This document shows positions 48,251-60,751 of a stretch of 64,000 nt of DNA, in pieces (positions within the stretch are counted from its first letter, which is position 1; every line of letters begins with the position of its first letter). The position numbers and the translations under genes were made by a program. Source of the stretch: Diphasiastrum complanatum (taxonomy: Eukaryota; Streptophyta; Lycopodiopsida; Lycopodiales; Lycopodiaceae). The stretch is taken from the NCBI GenBank assembly GCA_029204225.1, contig CM055100.1, positions 35,115,645 through 35,179,644 of the forward strand, read 5' to 3'. The notes under the pieces were generated by a model, which worked only from the letters and a program-made list of their open reading frames with translations, was not told where the DNA came from and did no database searches.

Positions 48251-50734
48251 CTAACAAGGTGCGACTCAAAACATTTGATATCTCCAATATTTTGAACCAC
48301 AAACTGGAAGCTATGACATAGTGGATCTTTAAATGTTTGTCCCATCTCATAGCTAGGACAATTTCCAGCTTGTATATTACAAGTTTCATCACATTCCATT
48401 GTGCACTCTATACTGAATGTGAAACATTCATATAGACCTATTTTATGTTTGTCTATTAATTTCATTTCGCAAGAAGTCTTAGACAAGTCTTCTTGTTGAT
48501 GTGATGCAATAGTTCTTGTGATCTCAAGAAGATGGGGTCCTTGAGTGATTTGTCTCATTGACAACTTCATTGTCTGAACTGGCCTTTGTATTGCTCAATT
48601 GAAGATCAATATTCAAAACAAAAATATTGTCCTCATAACTCTCCACATTGTTTTCATTATCCTCAACTAATTTTCAATGTCCTTGCAATTTTTTTTTTTC
48701 GCACGGGCTTGGGATGAGAGGGAGAAGAAATAATATTTGACGAAATATTTTCAAAGAGAATGTTCGCATATTCTCAAAGAAAAACGCGCGGCTATGGGCT
48801 TTGGGCATGGGGGAGGGTAGGTTTTGGGGGGGGGGGGGGGGGGGGTGGCGCACCTGAGTACATAGGGCCAAGGAGGACACGGCAGGGGAGCGAACGCTTT
48901 GAGCGTTCCGCCTTGGTTTTCTTTTTATATAGTTATGGGCACAACCCTAAGTGCGGGTTGGACGCACGATGTAAATAGGTGTTTGGCTGAAATGCGTCAA
49001 TGAAAATAACACGAAAGAGAATGTGCGGCTCAGTGCTCACAGAGAATCGACAAAGTCCTACAACCAACTGGCTGGTTTTAAAATTTACCGATTGATCTTG
49101 AAACAAGCAGGAAGCCAAAAGTTTAATAATTGGCTAAAACTATGAGTACAATAAACTTACCTCCTTGATGCAAAAATAGGAGGAAATTTTTCTAAATATT
49201 TTGACATATTTCATTTAATCACCTACATTTTATGTTGACTTTTAGAGAGTATATATACTTGTTACAATAGTATCATTACCCTTTAGATTTCTTTTGGCAA
49301 ACTTAGCTTAAAGTACTTCAAATTTATGCTTGTTATTTGAGGGTTGCAGACTATTTTAGTTTTATACCAAGTTTCAAATTGCACAAAAGTAATCTATTAT
49401 AAGTGAAATTTTAGTGTTCTCGGGCAGCAAGTAGCACTCACGCTGTGACAGGTAGCGTGAGCGCTGCCCTAGATGCTCTCTTTTTTTAAATTTTCCTTCA
49501 TGTTTTTTTTTTCGGGGAGGGCCCATAAAAAAAAAACTCCCCATCTTTCAAAATTGTAACCCTCCCCTTTGCCCACCCACCCAAAACCCTACCCTGCCCG
49601 CCCAAAATGCATGCCTGCGCCCGCAGACTTGTGGGCTCACATCGCTAGTTTTCTAAGAAAATTTCAATAAACAATTTGCAAGTCCATTTTTGAACTTTAA
49701 TGCAAAACTAGCCAGCTTTGAATGTTGTAGGAACTTGGAGGTTTGAAAAAAAAAAAAAAAAAGGTTGATTTAAGAAACTGTAGGAGACCAACCTACTTAC
49801 TAAAAGACAGAGGGTGAGCACTGGCTGGAGGGGAGAGGGCGTGGTCGGTGAAGTCAACGTGACAAGGGTAATGAAAGAGAGAGAAAAAGATCAACGCACA
49901 ATGTGGAAAAAAGAATCAACGGGGGTAAGATGTTTGGCTCGTTGGTTGGCAGTGGAAACGCTCACCCAATGAAACTTTTTTTTTATACATATATTAAAAA
50001 TAGAAAGAAAAGCCAGCCTCATACACATTTACATCTAAGTTAAGGTTCAATATTTTAGAATCTACGTAATATGTATTCAAATTATCTTGGAACTTCATCC
50101 GATACAAATTGAAAAGAACCAGTTTAAAATATATTATAATAATAGTTTATTAGATCACCATGAAATGTATGATATAAATGGAAAGGTGTATGTGACATCA
50201 TTGCAATGCTTCATATGTTAGTGACTCCAATACTCTCAAGTAGAAAACCAAAATTCAGAATCTCTCTTAGAAACTTGTAACTATATATTCATGTTTATAT
50301 ATAAATATCATTAAAAAAAAACATGAGATTGATGTTGTATGTTTTTTAGATGATTATTGTCATTTTGTATGTATTTTTTATAATGTTAATTGAAGACTTC
50401 AAATTTGTATTAATGTTCTAGAATGCATTGAACATGTATTTTATTCTTGTAGCTTCATCCAATACAATTTCAGAATGATATAATTGGCAAGGTCGAATAT
50501 GTGACATCATTACAATGTTTCATGTGTTGGTGAATCTAATAATTTTATTTGGAGATTATGTAATGTTAAATGAAAACATATTTTAACAGTCTATAGTTGG
50601 CAATCAATTTTATTATATTTATATGTATTGACGTCTTTTCAAGTAGCAATTATCAGGAAAAAATTTAATCCCCAAAAGTGAGGTTTGAGCAATAACAAAA
50701 TAATAACCAACAAAATAGCTTAAACATCAAAATC
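48251..50734. other. gene-free DNA with homopolymer runs
   Basis: G20 at 48826-48845, A18 at 49746-49763 and poly-T tracts. From 48.7 to 49.0 kb the DNA is locally GC-rich. I see no gene; the minus-strand frame 48220-48570 has no recognised domain. Confidence 0.45.
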
Positions 50735-51388
50735 CTAATAAAATGTCAAAGAAGTAGGAGAAGGGGTACAGTCTTGACAGACAGGTAACTCGACTTTCTC
50801 ACGAGGATAGTCGAGATCAAGAACAATAGATTGTCTAGACATTTGTTGTACAACAGCATAATTCAAGTGACCAAGTCTATAATGCCAAAGTAAACTTTTA
50901 TTTGCATGCATAGAAGTACTGAGTGCCTGACTAGAGGCAAAAAAGCAATGACTTAATTTATACAAGTATCCATGCCTCTTTCCAAGTGCTAGGATCTTGC
51001 CTGTCCTATCAACTACTTTGCACTGATCACATTCAAATTCTACTCTATGTCCTAGATCTGTGATTCTGCTTACAGAAAGCAGATTTGTAGATAAATTTGG
51101 TACATACAGGACTTTAGAAAGTAGCTGAGACAGATCATTTACAAAGCTTAATCTTACAGTACCTTCACCTTTAATAGCTTGTGTGCTATTGTCACCAAGG
51201 TGAACATATTTCTTGGTAGTGTAAGATGTATAGGACTCGAAACAGCCAATGAGGCTGGTCATGTGTTGAGTGGCTCCGGAATCCAAGAACCAAAAATTGT
51301 CACCGGATGCTCCTTGATGGTTGGTCATGAAGGCATCATGATCCGCTTCTTGAATAGAATGTGGAACTTTTGCAGCTACATTTGCCAC
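50735..51388 (-). pseudogene. pol: copia protease and pre-integrase, element F (217 residues open)
   Basis: Open frame with intact protease site FWFLDSGATQHMTS, then VLYVPNLSTNLLSVSRITDL, ILALGKRHGYLYKLSHCFFA and LLWHYRLGHLNYAVVQQM (HHCC histidines), ending with VCQDC of the zinc site. This is the best-preserved protease in the window: D, S, G and A are all present. The 3' cut is a truncation, not a natural end. Confidence 0.9.
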
Positions 51389-52200
51389 TTAATTCGACTG
51401 CCTCTTGCTGTTGTTCTTTGCTTGCAATATCTGACAGTCTTGAATTTCATGGTTATTTCGCTTGCAGTGTCTACAAAACAGCTTCTTCTTCGTCTGTGGA
51501 TTCGACTATTCTTTGTGTTGTGCTGGTTTCTGGTCTAGCTTTGATTGATTCATGCCTTTCTTCTTCTTTTTCTTAGTCATGCACTTGTTGGTGTATAAAG
51601 CATGAGAATCAGCTGAGGAACTTGAGGCTTCATTCTTCCGCGTGTCTTCCTACAACAACATAGTAATGACTCTCGAAAGAGTCAGTTCTGTATGTGTCAT
51701 GATGATCATCACCCATCTGTTGTATGAACTTGGCAAGCTTGTAAGCAATTGCATCACTGCGTCTTGATCGTCTATGACAGATCCAATAGTGGCCACTTGC
51801 CTTAGCAGGTTCTTAAATTAATTGACGTGATTCTGCAGGGAATCACCATTCACCATGGGAGTAAAATTTCCTCTTGAGATCTGGCTTAGAAGCTATATTT
51901 CGCACTTCGTATAGTGTGCTCAAGATGTCCCAGACTTCTTTCCATGTCTGGGCCTCGGATACGTGGCCGATCTAGGTATCCGTAATGTTTAGGATGATCA
52001 GCGTGAAAGCCTTTCCATCCTTCAGCTTCCATCTGAAGATTGTTGCATCGTCTACTTCGGGTTTTTGATCTGCAATTGTAACAACATCATACAATTCTTT
52101 AGCCATTAGTACAGTTTTCATCTTAAATTTTCACAGATGGTAATTGGCTCCATCAAGCTTGTCCATGATGGGACTGGCTTTCCCTTTCATGTAAAAGATT
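51389..52200 (-). pseudogene. gag: copia gag, element F
   Basis: Read on the minus strand through several stops and shifts: IMDKLDGANYHL, KELYDVVTIADQKPEVDD, LKDGKAFTLIILNITDT, VIDDQDAVMQLLTSLPSSYN, ELTLSRVITML. The zinc knuckle CRHCKRNNHEIQDC (C-x2-C-x4-H-x4-C) is near 51485-51445, after a Lys-rich linker. Confidence 0.8.
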
Positions 52201-52373
52201 AGTCTAAGTGATAGGAAAAACTATCAATGACTTAAGTATGAAAATCTGGTACTGAATTATAGAACAAGAAGACAATTTCTCTATCGGCTAGTAGAGTCTT
52301 GTATTGTGAAAGACAATTTCTCTATCGGCTAGTAGAGTCTTGTACAATGGAAGCTTATCAGGCTACGAAAATT

Positions 52374-52385
52374 GCTCCGATACCA
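52374..52385 (-). promoter_or_regulatory. primer-binding site of element F
   Basis: GCTCCGATACCA on the plus strand is the complement of TGGTATCGGAGC, one change from the consensus. The LTR end TGCTGGAGAAAG (plus strand) abuts it. Confidence 0.8.
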
Positions 52386-52890
52386 TGCTGGAGAAAGAGG
52401 GTGTGTGATTGTGAGAAACAAAAAAAGCTCGTAAAGAAAAACGAACACGAAAAGAAGAGAACTCGAAACTCGAATAAGAAATGAACTCAAACGGAAGGTC
52501 TTCGTGCACAACGGAATGAGCTATATTACTCTTTCCCAAAGCATGACTACGCCTATCAGAAACGAACAGAACATTAGTGATAGAAATCACAATCGATCTG
52601 ATTACGTAGCCAAACATTAAGTAACAAAATATCAGAAGAATAATTTGTCGCGAATAGCTAGACAAATTATTAGTCGTGAATGATTCGCGAAGAGCTACAT
52701 TGAGCTCGACTGATTATCAATCGCGAATTAGTCACGAAAGGCAAGACTAAATATTAGTAGTCAACAGCTAGACTAATAATACTTCGCTAAAAACAGATTA
52801 CCAAATTGAGCAACAAGAGAGTCGGACAGAATGACGAAAAGCATAGCAATATCGACACAAATCAAAATTTAGAAAATTAAGTATAGGAAA
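52386..52890 (-). repeat. 5' LTR of element F, outer edge uncertain
   Basis: The complement shows the same order of words as 38632-38966 and 43896-44231 (CGACTAATAATTTGTCTAG units, TTTGGCTACGTAATC, ATTTCTATCACTA, GATAGGCGTAGTCATGC). TTCGCGAA occurs near 52689. The far edge, probably before 52.9 kb, is not visible. Confidence 0.75.
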
Positions 52891-52910
52891 ATATACATGT
52901 CAATAATGTT

Positions 52911-53444
52911 GTGGAGCACAAGACAATAGGGATAGTATCAAAACCTTTACCTTACTTGGATTCATATGCTAACATAGGTTTGTTTTATGTTTTAGTCCTC
53001 AAGTTGGTATCAAGGTGCTATAAACCCGGGTTAGGGGAGCCCCTTCTTCCCCCTAATCTATTCATTCAAACTTTAATCATTTGCATGAAAAAAGCTATCT
53101 TGTTGCATAGTTTTATTAATGGAACATATCACAATACTTGTAATATTGCTAGACCTGAAGATAAAGTGCTTTGTTTTACTGACCTTTTGGATACATTACA
53201 TTGGGTTAAGATGTACTTGGAATTTGGTAAAACCAAGATCGATCCTATGAGTACCATTGAAATGTTGGCTTCAAATTTGGTTGGTCTTGCGGAAAAATAT
53301 GAGAATGAAGAAAAATTTTATAATTCTCATATTAGAAAAGCTTTCTCATGCCTTGAAAAAGGGAACGACCCCCTTTCTGTAGAACTCTCTCCTGCCATGC
53401 CCCGAATCACCTCCTTCTCCACAACCTCTTGTCTTCTTAGATGA
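52911..53444 (+). other. open frame of 177 residues, unrecognised
   Basis: Protein-like composition, starting after TE DNA, with LDTLHWVKMYLEFGKTKIDP and NLVGLAEKYENEEKFYNSHI. TGGTATCAAGGTGC near 53005, inside the frame, resembles a primer-binding site and may mark retroelement DNA. I do not recognise a family; it could be a gag fragment or a decayed exon. Confidence 0.3.
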
Positions 53445-53449
53445 ACTAG

Positions 53450-53926
53450 ATGAAGATAGTGCCTCACAACTTGAAATTTTCTCTCAAGATATTTGCGATA
53501 TTGGTGATCAATCCACTTTTGAGTTTTTGCCAATCCAAAAATTGCCAAGTCCCTTTCGTACTTACATGCACTGTTGAACTTAAATCCACCCGCACTTCTT
53601 ATAAACTTTGGAGCTTACCCACTTTCAATTTTCTTGCTCCTATTCCTATCAAGCTTTGGTGCATCTTTACACACCTTACTGAAAAAGAAGTTCAGACCTG
53701 CAAACTGGCTGCTCTTAACAAAAATTCCATTCTAAATACTCCTATTGCCTTTGAAAATGTCAGTCGCATGAACAAATTTGAGCCTTCTCATTGTCCTTTT
53801 GAGCAAACCTGGGCACGAATTCGTGGACATTTCGACATTGGTTTCAATAGAATGAGAATCTCCACCAAGTCAGAATTTGGAACTGAAAAAGATCCACAGT
53901 ACAGTAGCACAGTGATTCTACTTTGA
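53450..53926 (+). other. open frame of 158 residues, unrecognised
   Basis: Directly follows the previous frame. It reads FLAPIPIKLWCIFTHLTEKE and SHCPFEQTWARIRGHFDIGF. Protein-like, no domain I know. The two frames may be one frameshifted gene. Confidence 0.3.
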
Positions 53927-53988
53927 TTCTAGCTCTCTCTCTTAAAGTAGAGTTTACTTTTTATACAGTCATATACATAGCTTTAAAA

Positions 53989-54660
53989 TCAACAAACTTT
54001 AAGTACAGAAAGCTTTGATCTAAACTTATCAAACTTTTCTCCAACAAGAGGCTTAGTGAGAATATCAGCTAGTTGTTCTTCCGTACTACAATGAACAACA
54101 TGATTTTCATGACTCAGCTGCCTCTCATGTATAAAGTGATACTGAATCTCAATGTGTTTGGTTCTCCCATGGAACACTGGATTCTTTGCTAGTTGAATGC
54201 CACTCTGACTGTCACTACGTATAGTCGTGGGATTTTTTTGCTTCATGCCAACTTCTTCCAAGATTTGTCTCAACCATATAACTTCATGTGCTACACTACA
54301 CATTGCCTTATACTCTGCTTCTGTGGTGGATAGAGCAATTGTACTTTGCTTCTTGCTAGACCAAGAAAAGCAACTGCCACAAAGCTGGAGTACATACCTT
54401 GTGGTGGATCTACGATTACCATAGTCACCTCCCCAATCCACATCCACATAGCCACATAACTCAAGTAAACCCTCATGCTTCATGTAAATCAAGCCATAAT
54501 CTAAGTGCCTTTGACATAAAGCAAATGCGCTTAGCTGCCTTCCAATGCGTTTCCGTAGGTGCTGCCATAAATTGACTTACAATACCAACAGCATAGCATA
54601 TATCTGGTCTAGTCGTGGTAAGGTAAATCAAGCTCCCTACTAACTGCCTATACAGCGCAA
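53989..54660 (-). pseudogene. pol: copia RNase H and RT connection, element G
   Basis: The open frame 53989-54492 has GYVDVDWGGDYGNRRSTTRY, ALSTTEAEYKAMCSVAHEVI, IRSDSQSGIQLAKNPVFHGR, KHIEIQYHFIHERQL and ADILTKPLVGEKF. The acidic box residues of RNase H are present. Upstream (54493-54660), frame-shifted, is [20 protein letters not shown], the end of RT. Nothing of gag-integrase. This is a different copia lineage from A-F. Confidence 0.9.
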
Positions 54661-56620
54661 GTTAGCACAGTGAGGAAAATAGGTGCCAACGCTGAATGTC
54701 AGTTGTTATCCATGTACAAAATATGTTTAACTCAACTAATCAGCTTGCAATGTAGATGACATTAAGTAGTCCAATCTTCCCTTACTGAGAATTGCATATA
54801 GCGATAGGCCAAACCATATTGTTACAGTATCAGGGCGAGTGCCATACTGATCAGTTTACTGGTTTTGGTCATTATCTTTCACTTGAACAAATAAAATATA
54901 ATACACTTAGAAAAGAGCTGTAAAATATAACGCATACAACCAACGTGTAAGTCGCTTGAACCAGCACATGAAGTCTGGGGCAAATCCATGCCATACCAAA
55001 TTTCATACTTGTAAACAAATAATGTACAATACTCGTGACTTCTTGAGCAAAGCCATGCTATGCAAGAGTTCGCAAGCATCCTTATTGTTAAAATAGCTTT
55101 TGAACTTTGATCGTGACTTAAGATGCAATCAAGCACAATACTCATTTTTATAGACAATAGCATTTATTTATGACATCTATGAGGGCAATTGTTTTTTTCA
55201 AAAAAAATTGATTTAGTATGCTACGTTCAAGCATGCTATAAAAAGGGTATTCGACAAACCGATTAAAGCATCTTTCCGTAAGTATTGTGATAAATTGTCT
55301 CTTAAGCAGTCAACGTATTCAATTTGAAGTTTCCATCTTAAAGCACTATTAAAATATGCGAGAAACACCAACCTGAATGGTCGATGCAAGTGACTCTTGT
55401 GAGCTGGCCATGTATACCTTTGAATGTCTTTGAGAACCGTCTAAATCCATATGCAAGTATTTGTATAGCATAACATATTGATGCACATGATAGGTATGTT
55501 ATAATTGTGATCCAAAACTTCTATAAGACCCATTATCAAAGCTTTCGTAGCGGTATTCTACCGTATATCTCTTGCATGGCATGGAGAAAAAAGTCAGGTG
55601 GTAGTGATCATACCTTTTTTAGCAATATGCTAGAAACCGATAATATGATGTTAAAACTCGTGTAACGTTGCTACTACGCTGTTGAAAGCCAGTTATGATA
55701 GCAAGTATTGTTACAACATATATGTATTTCGGGTGCTCATTATGATAATAGAGGTCATACATTATAGTAAATTGAAAGTGGTTTGCTATCTCATCACTGT
55801 GGTCAGTCACGATGTACTTCTCCATAACAATTTGTGTAAAGACCTATCTACGATTCGTATGATAGTATGCTAGAATGACAGCAATGCATTGCAATTTAGA
55901 CATACAAGATGGTAGTGAGTGTGCTTGAAAAGAGAGTACATCGTGTACTTTATATGCAAGCGTATACACAAAGGGTATTTTGTCCTCTGGCCAGCACTAG
56001 TTAGCAAAAACGCGAGTGAGCAGGTTGCATTCAACCCTGATGAGCAGCGATGGGCAATGCATACTATACATCACATATACTTCTGGCCAGCGATATTAGT
56101 ATTCATTTGTATAATAAACATCTGGCCAGCGATGCTTACACACATAATAATAGATGTGATTTAACCCTATCTGAACAAAGATTGACAGGAGCAATCGTAG
56201 TAAATCATGCAACTTCTTATTCAAAGAAGATACCCATAATGCAGTGCAGTAGCAGCGCTATAAGGCCCTCCAAAATTATGCAATATGTTTGCTCAATACT
56301 CATTCTGATAGCAAGAGTAAAGAAGTGTTGAATGCACATACCGTATGAACAGTAGAACCATCTCCAATAGTAGGAGGGAGGGCGCCGAGAACTCTGTATC
56401 TATCTTGCCAAGAGGAGTGCAAGAAACCAAGGGAGGAGAAATCAAATGTAGGCAAAAGGAGCCCATTGTAGCCATAGGATGGGAGCCCGGTGATCTTGGC
56501 CTTTGAAAGTGCAATATATATAAGTGGAAGTTTAAACTTTTCCCACCAAAAAACTTCTTGAGGGTCATATACCTTGCAAAGCTCATAATATCAAGTAGAA
56601 AAAATAAAGTAGAGTACCAT
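54661..56620. other. gene-free DNA
   Basis: About 2 kb without recognised coding text. The word TCTGGCCAGC(G/A)(A/C) recurs near 55988, 56082 and 56120. Confidence 0.5.
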
Positions 56621-56622
56621 CC

Positions 56623-56761
<139 letters not shown>

Positions 56762-56890
56762 AGGAGGACCATGAGAGAGGTCTGTTTGAATTAGGACTTG
56801 GGGAGTAATGTGTATTCATGGGGCAGGATGCATACATCCTCGTCTCCATGCATGCATTTAATAATTTAGTTAGTTTTTTTGAAAAAGTAC

Positions 56891-56942
56891 ATGGGGTAGG
56901 AGGATGCACCCATGTAACCATGGGTGCATCCTCCTACCCCAT
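56891..56942. repeat. perfect palindrome, 24-bp arms, 4-nt loop
   Basis: Arms 56891-56914 (ATGGGGTAGGAGGATGCACC then CATG) and 56919-56942 are exactly complementary around TAAC. It lies 130 bp right of the GA/G tract. Confidence 0.95.
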
Positions 56943-58093
56943 ACATAGGCACAAATGTGACACACAAATATATTTATATATTAGATATATAGGTATGTAA
57001 TATGTGTGGCTACAGTTGTACATCCTCAATCTTGTCACTTTTGAGGTTTCAGCATTTGGGTACCTTGAGTTCATCCCACCCACATCTCAAGCTTAATCAA
57101 AGCTAAAACCCAACCAAGGATTTTTCTAATCCAATAAACCCATCTTACAATATCTTAAAATCCAATAAAGAACTTGCTTTTCTAAGGAAAAAAATGAAGT
57201 TATGGATGAAAGAAAGCTTGCAATTGTAGAATTGTCACTCCAAGCTTGAATCTTATAAACAATACAATTATTTTCATCTACTCTAAAACTTAAAAGTTCT
57301 TTTCAAGGGAGAATATCAAGATATGGATGAGCAAAGGTTTGTAGAAGTTATGGATTAGTGTAGTGAGTCTAAAAATCAAAAATAGAAAATGCTAGTTGCA
57401 GAACTGGCTTGTTTTGGGTTGTAATCGTCTATTTGAGCAAGGGAATCGATTTGTGAATCAACAACGATGCATGTGAGCTCTTATTATATCAGATAAATTA
57501 CTTTGACTCAAAATTATTTGAATTTGAACCCCAACATCATGAGAAAACAGACTTGGCTCTGAAATTCACTTAGAATGTGCCTTGTAATCTATTCAAGAAT
57601 CGTTTTATAATGCCATGCCTTGTCAAATTTCCACGGCCTTTTAATCAGCATAAAGTGGTTATCAGATGATCTCTCTGCGAATCCAGAATCAATAGTTGCA
57701 AATTTGAAATACCTTGTGTGAGAACTTTTAGCCTGCATAGATCGTAATACTCTACAAAATCACAAGCTAACAAAACTACTCGATGAGTGAAATTATTCAG
57801 TACAACTTCGCATACATTGAAACAAATCCTTGAATCATGCAACCATTACAATGGGGAAGGTATACTCAGGCATAGATAAGTGTACCTCCAAAATTCACTG
57901 TTACAATGCACATATTTGGTCAAATGCAATGTTAAAATAATAGCAAATAAGGATCCTAAAACACTTGAAATGATGAGAGAAACAATATATTATGATCTCA
58001 TAAGATTAGCACAACTTGAACCATCAAAATCCATCAAGAATCTATGCCTGAACCTCACTAAATGGCCCAAATCCTTGAAGAAGCCTTCACACG
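56943..58093. other. gene-free DNA
   Basis: No recognised gene or repeat. Confidence 0.45.
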
Positions 58094-58610
58094 TGTGAAA
58101 GTACGGCCTCCCACAGTCTGAGTACTGTACACCAGACCTACATTCAATCCTATAATCATTAGGAATCACAAGAACTTAAACAATTATAAACATAGAGAGC
58201 AATTGCACCATTATGAGAGAAAAATCATGAAATTTTTTGATTGATTTTGGTGAGATATCTTCACCTATATATACATGATCCATCACAGTTTTGGGCAGGT
58301 ATGAATAGCCCTATACCTATCCCTAATGCTAGTTTTGGTGGATCTTTCATCCCTAGCAAGTTAGGGCTGAATCTTGGAGATCCCTCAACAATGCAAAAAT
58401 TACCAAAAAAAGCTCGTACTTTTTTTCTCTTGTATCTAAGCATGATTTGGACTCATTCCAAAGGTTCTATCACTTAGGTCTACTTGAGAACATCCTTATG
58501 AATAAAATCCTATGCTATTTGGCATGTGTGACAAGCCACAACATGACCATCTAACTATTTACAAGTCATATGACCAAAACTAGTCAAGCTAGAGTTGTGA
58601 ATTTTTAACA
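58094..58610 (-). repeat. putative 3' LTR of element H
   Basis: On the plus strand it starts TGTGAAAGT and ends TTTTTAACA against CTCCTCCTCA, the complement of a GAGGAGGAG purine tract. It shares only its first ~9 bases with the other LTR at 62424-63250, so the boundaries are provisional. Confidence 0.5.
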
Positions 58611-58624
58611 CTCCTCCTCACTGT

Positions 58625-59017
58625 CTAGCTTGGTTCAATCATTTCTTTACTAATCACTCCAAGTGATGATCTGAACTTCATAAAAGGTGTCTTTTGAAGT
58701 GGTTTAGTAAGTAGATCAGCTACACATTCATTGCTTCGAACATGCTCCAAAGTAATCTCCTTGGCTTGCACCATTTCTCTCACAAAGTGATGGCATATCT
58801 CAATGTGCTTAGATCTTGCATGGAAGATTGGGTTAGATGCAAGGTGTTGGGCTAATGTATTGTCATTGTAGATTACTGGTGCCTCCTCTGAATCCATGAT
58901 CTTTAGCTCCACCAATAATCTCTTTATCCAAAGTATCTCCTTTGTAGTGGTTGTCAAGGCTTCGTACTCGGCTCGGTTGAAGATAGAGATACAGTTTCTT
59001 GCTTTTTGGAAATCCAT
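58625..59017 (-). pseudogene. pol: copia RNase H, element H
   Basis: Open frame with AEYEALTTTTKEILWIKRLL, VIYNDNTLAQHLASNPIFHA, RSKHIEICHHFVREM and VADLLTKPLQKTPFMKF. Very close in wording to element A. It is frameshifted against the preceding RNase H part (FSDSDFATDKRDRKSTTAYS) around 58965. Confidence 0.9.
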
Positions 59018-59630
59018 GAAACCACACCTTCTCCTATGAAAGTTGAATAGGCAGTTGTTGATTTCCTATCCCTCTTGTCCGTTGCAAAATCTGAATCACT
59101 AAATGCATGAAGGTTAATCACATCTCCTCTATATATGCCGAAATCCAATGTACCCGAGATGTATCTTAGAATCCTCTTAGCCTTTTTCCAATGGATATTC
59201 AATGGCGTTTGCATGGATTGGCTAAACCTACATACACTAGAGCTAAGATCTGGTCTAGTTATAGTGATCCACATTAAGGAGCCTTTAAGTTGCCTAAACA
59301 ACGTGATGTCCATGAAGGATCTTTCATCATCTTCATTTGGCACTTTCACATCTTGCTCCATTGGTGTGTCAACTCTTTTGCATACTTCCATCTTAAACTT
59401 CTTAAAAAGACTTTGAGCATAGTTTACTTGACTTATAAAGATAAAATCTGATCCTCTAAGTACCTCTATGCCTAAGATGAAGTGAAGATACCTTAAAAAA
59501 AAAAAAAACAACTTGAACTCCAAGGATAGATCTATCTTGATTTTTTCAATACCATCAACACTATTTTCACTAATGATGATGTCATCTACATAAATGAGTA
59601 AAAGTACAATATCAACATCATCAAACTTAA
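58954..59630 (-). pseudogene. pol: copia RT second half and RNase H start, element H
   Basis: LLIYVDDIIISENS carries the intact YVDD box near 59583. LGIEVLRGSDFIFISQVNYA and TRPDLSSSVCRFSQSMQTPL follow. Just before the box, around 59623-59630, the text joins directly to integrase C-terminal sequence. The RT N-terminal half is missing here and is found inverted at 60752-61262. Confidence 0.9.
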
Positions 59631-60751
59631 TGTTCTTCAAAACTAAATAAAGCATAAGAAGTGGATGAGATACCCTCAACTTGATTCCCTCTACCTTGAT
59701 ATGTGAGCCTTGATGGCTCCACTTTTGCCCTTGAAGATCTCCTTGGTGTGATAGGTGGGTTTGGTGCTTGCTCCTCCATGAGCTCCTCCTCAAAATCAAG
59801 ATCTTGCTCCTCGGCCATCTTCTTCTTGATTGTTGAAGCACTTGAGCCTTCTTCAAGCATGTGCATATGATGTTCATCAAATATAACATCCCTTGAAACA
59901 ACAAATTTGTTCAAGGATGGGAGATAGATTTTGTAGCCTTTGCTTGAACTTGCATATCCAAGCATGATCCCTTTTGTGGAAGATGGATCCTCCTTGGTTC
60001 TTGTTTATAATGGCACATGCACATAACATATACATCCAAAAACTTTCAAGTGATTAAGATTGGGTTTATTTCGATACAACATCTCATAAGGAGTTTTGCC
60101 TTCAATTGCCTTGCAAGACACCCTATTCATCAACTAGCTTGCACATACAAGAGATTCACCCCAAAAGGATTTGGGCAAACAAGCATCCAATCTTGAAGCC
60201 TTAGAACATTCACATAATGTTCTATTCCTTCTTTCAGCAACTCCATTTTGTTGAGGAGTGTAAGGACAAGAAGTCTCTTTCTTGATCCCTTCCTCCTCAC
60301 AAAAGGCCTTGAACTCATTGGAGATGAATTCTCCACCATTGTCACTTCCAAGAATCTTGATGCTATGATTATGATGCTTTTCGACAAACAACTTGAACTT
60401 TACAAAAGTATCAAATACTTGAGATTTGAAGGAAAGTAATAACACCCAACAATATCTTGAGTAGTCATCGATGAAGGCTAAAAACATGGATGAACCTCCA
60501 TTAGATTTGGTGCTAGCAATGTGCACATCTGAGTGTATGAGTTCAAGAGGATGAGATGACTTTGTGATGGAGTTAGCACAAGCTTCACAAACCTTGTCTT
60601 CCTTCCCAATAGACCTTGGTAGGCCTAAAGCATACTCCTCCTTGATCATAGCCTCCATGGAACCCGAGTTGACATGTCCAAGTCTTTTTTGCCATAAAGT
60701 GAAGGTAGATATCTTGCTCTTCTCGGCCAACATGAGAACATTAGTATGCAT
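59627..60751 (-). pseudogene. pol: copia integrase, element H
   Basis: 60751-60134 reads LWQKRLGHVNSGSMEAM and CEACANS (HHCC zinc site), HSDVHIASTKSNGGSSMFLA, GSDNGGEFISNEFKAFCEEE and NGVAERRNRTLCECSKA: all three DDE catalytic residues present. 60130-59966 is frame-broken. 59965-59627 is the C-terminal part (NKFVVSRDVIFDEHH, ITPRRSSRAKVEPS). gag and protease are absent to its right. Confidence 0.9.

Larger units (their letters stand above)
50735..52890 (-). mobile_element. truncated Ty1/copia element F (minus strand)
   Basis: Right to left: LTR end, PBS complement, decayed gag, protease, pre-integrase. It stops at 50735 just after the zinc site CxxC, so integrase core, RT and RNase H are gone. 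Same family as element E by LTR and protease wording. Confidence 0.88.

Noticed and set aside
48674-48978. Gly-rich and Pro-rich frames around 48.8 kb
   Set aside because: They come from the G20 homopolymer and flanking GC-rich DNA; no domain.
58954-59904. 316-residue frame read as one intact protein
   Set aside because: The first ~100 residues are an out-of-frame reading of the integrase C-terminus; only the part from the YVDD region on is real RT text.
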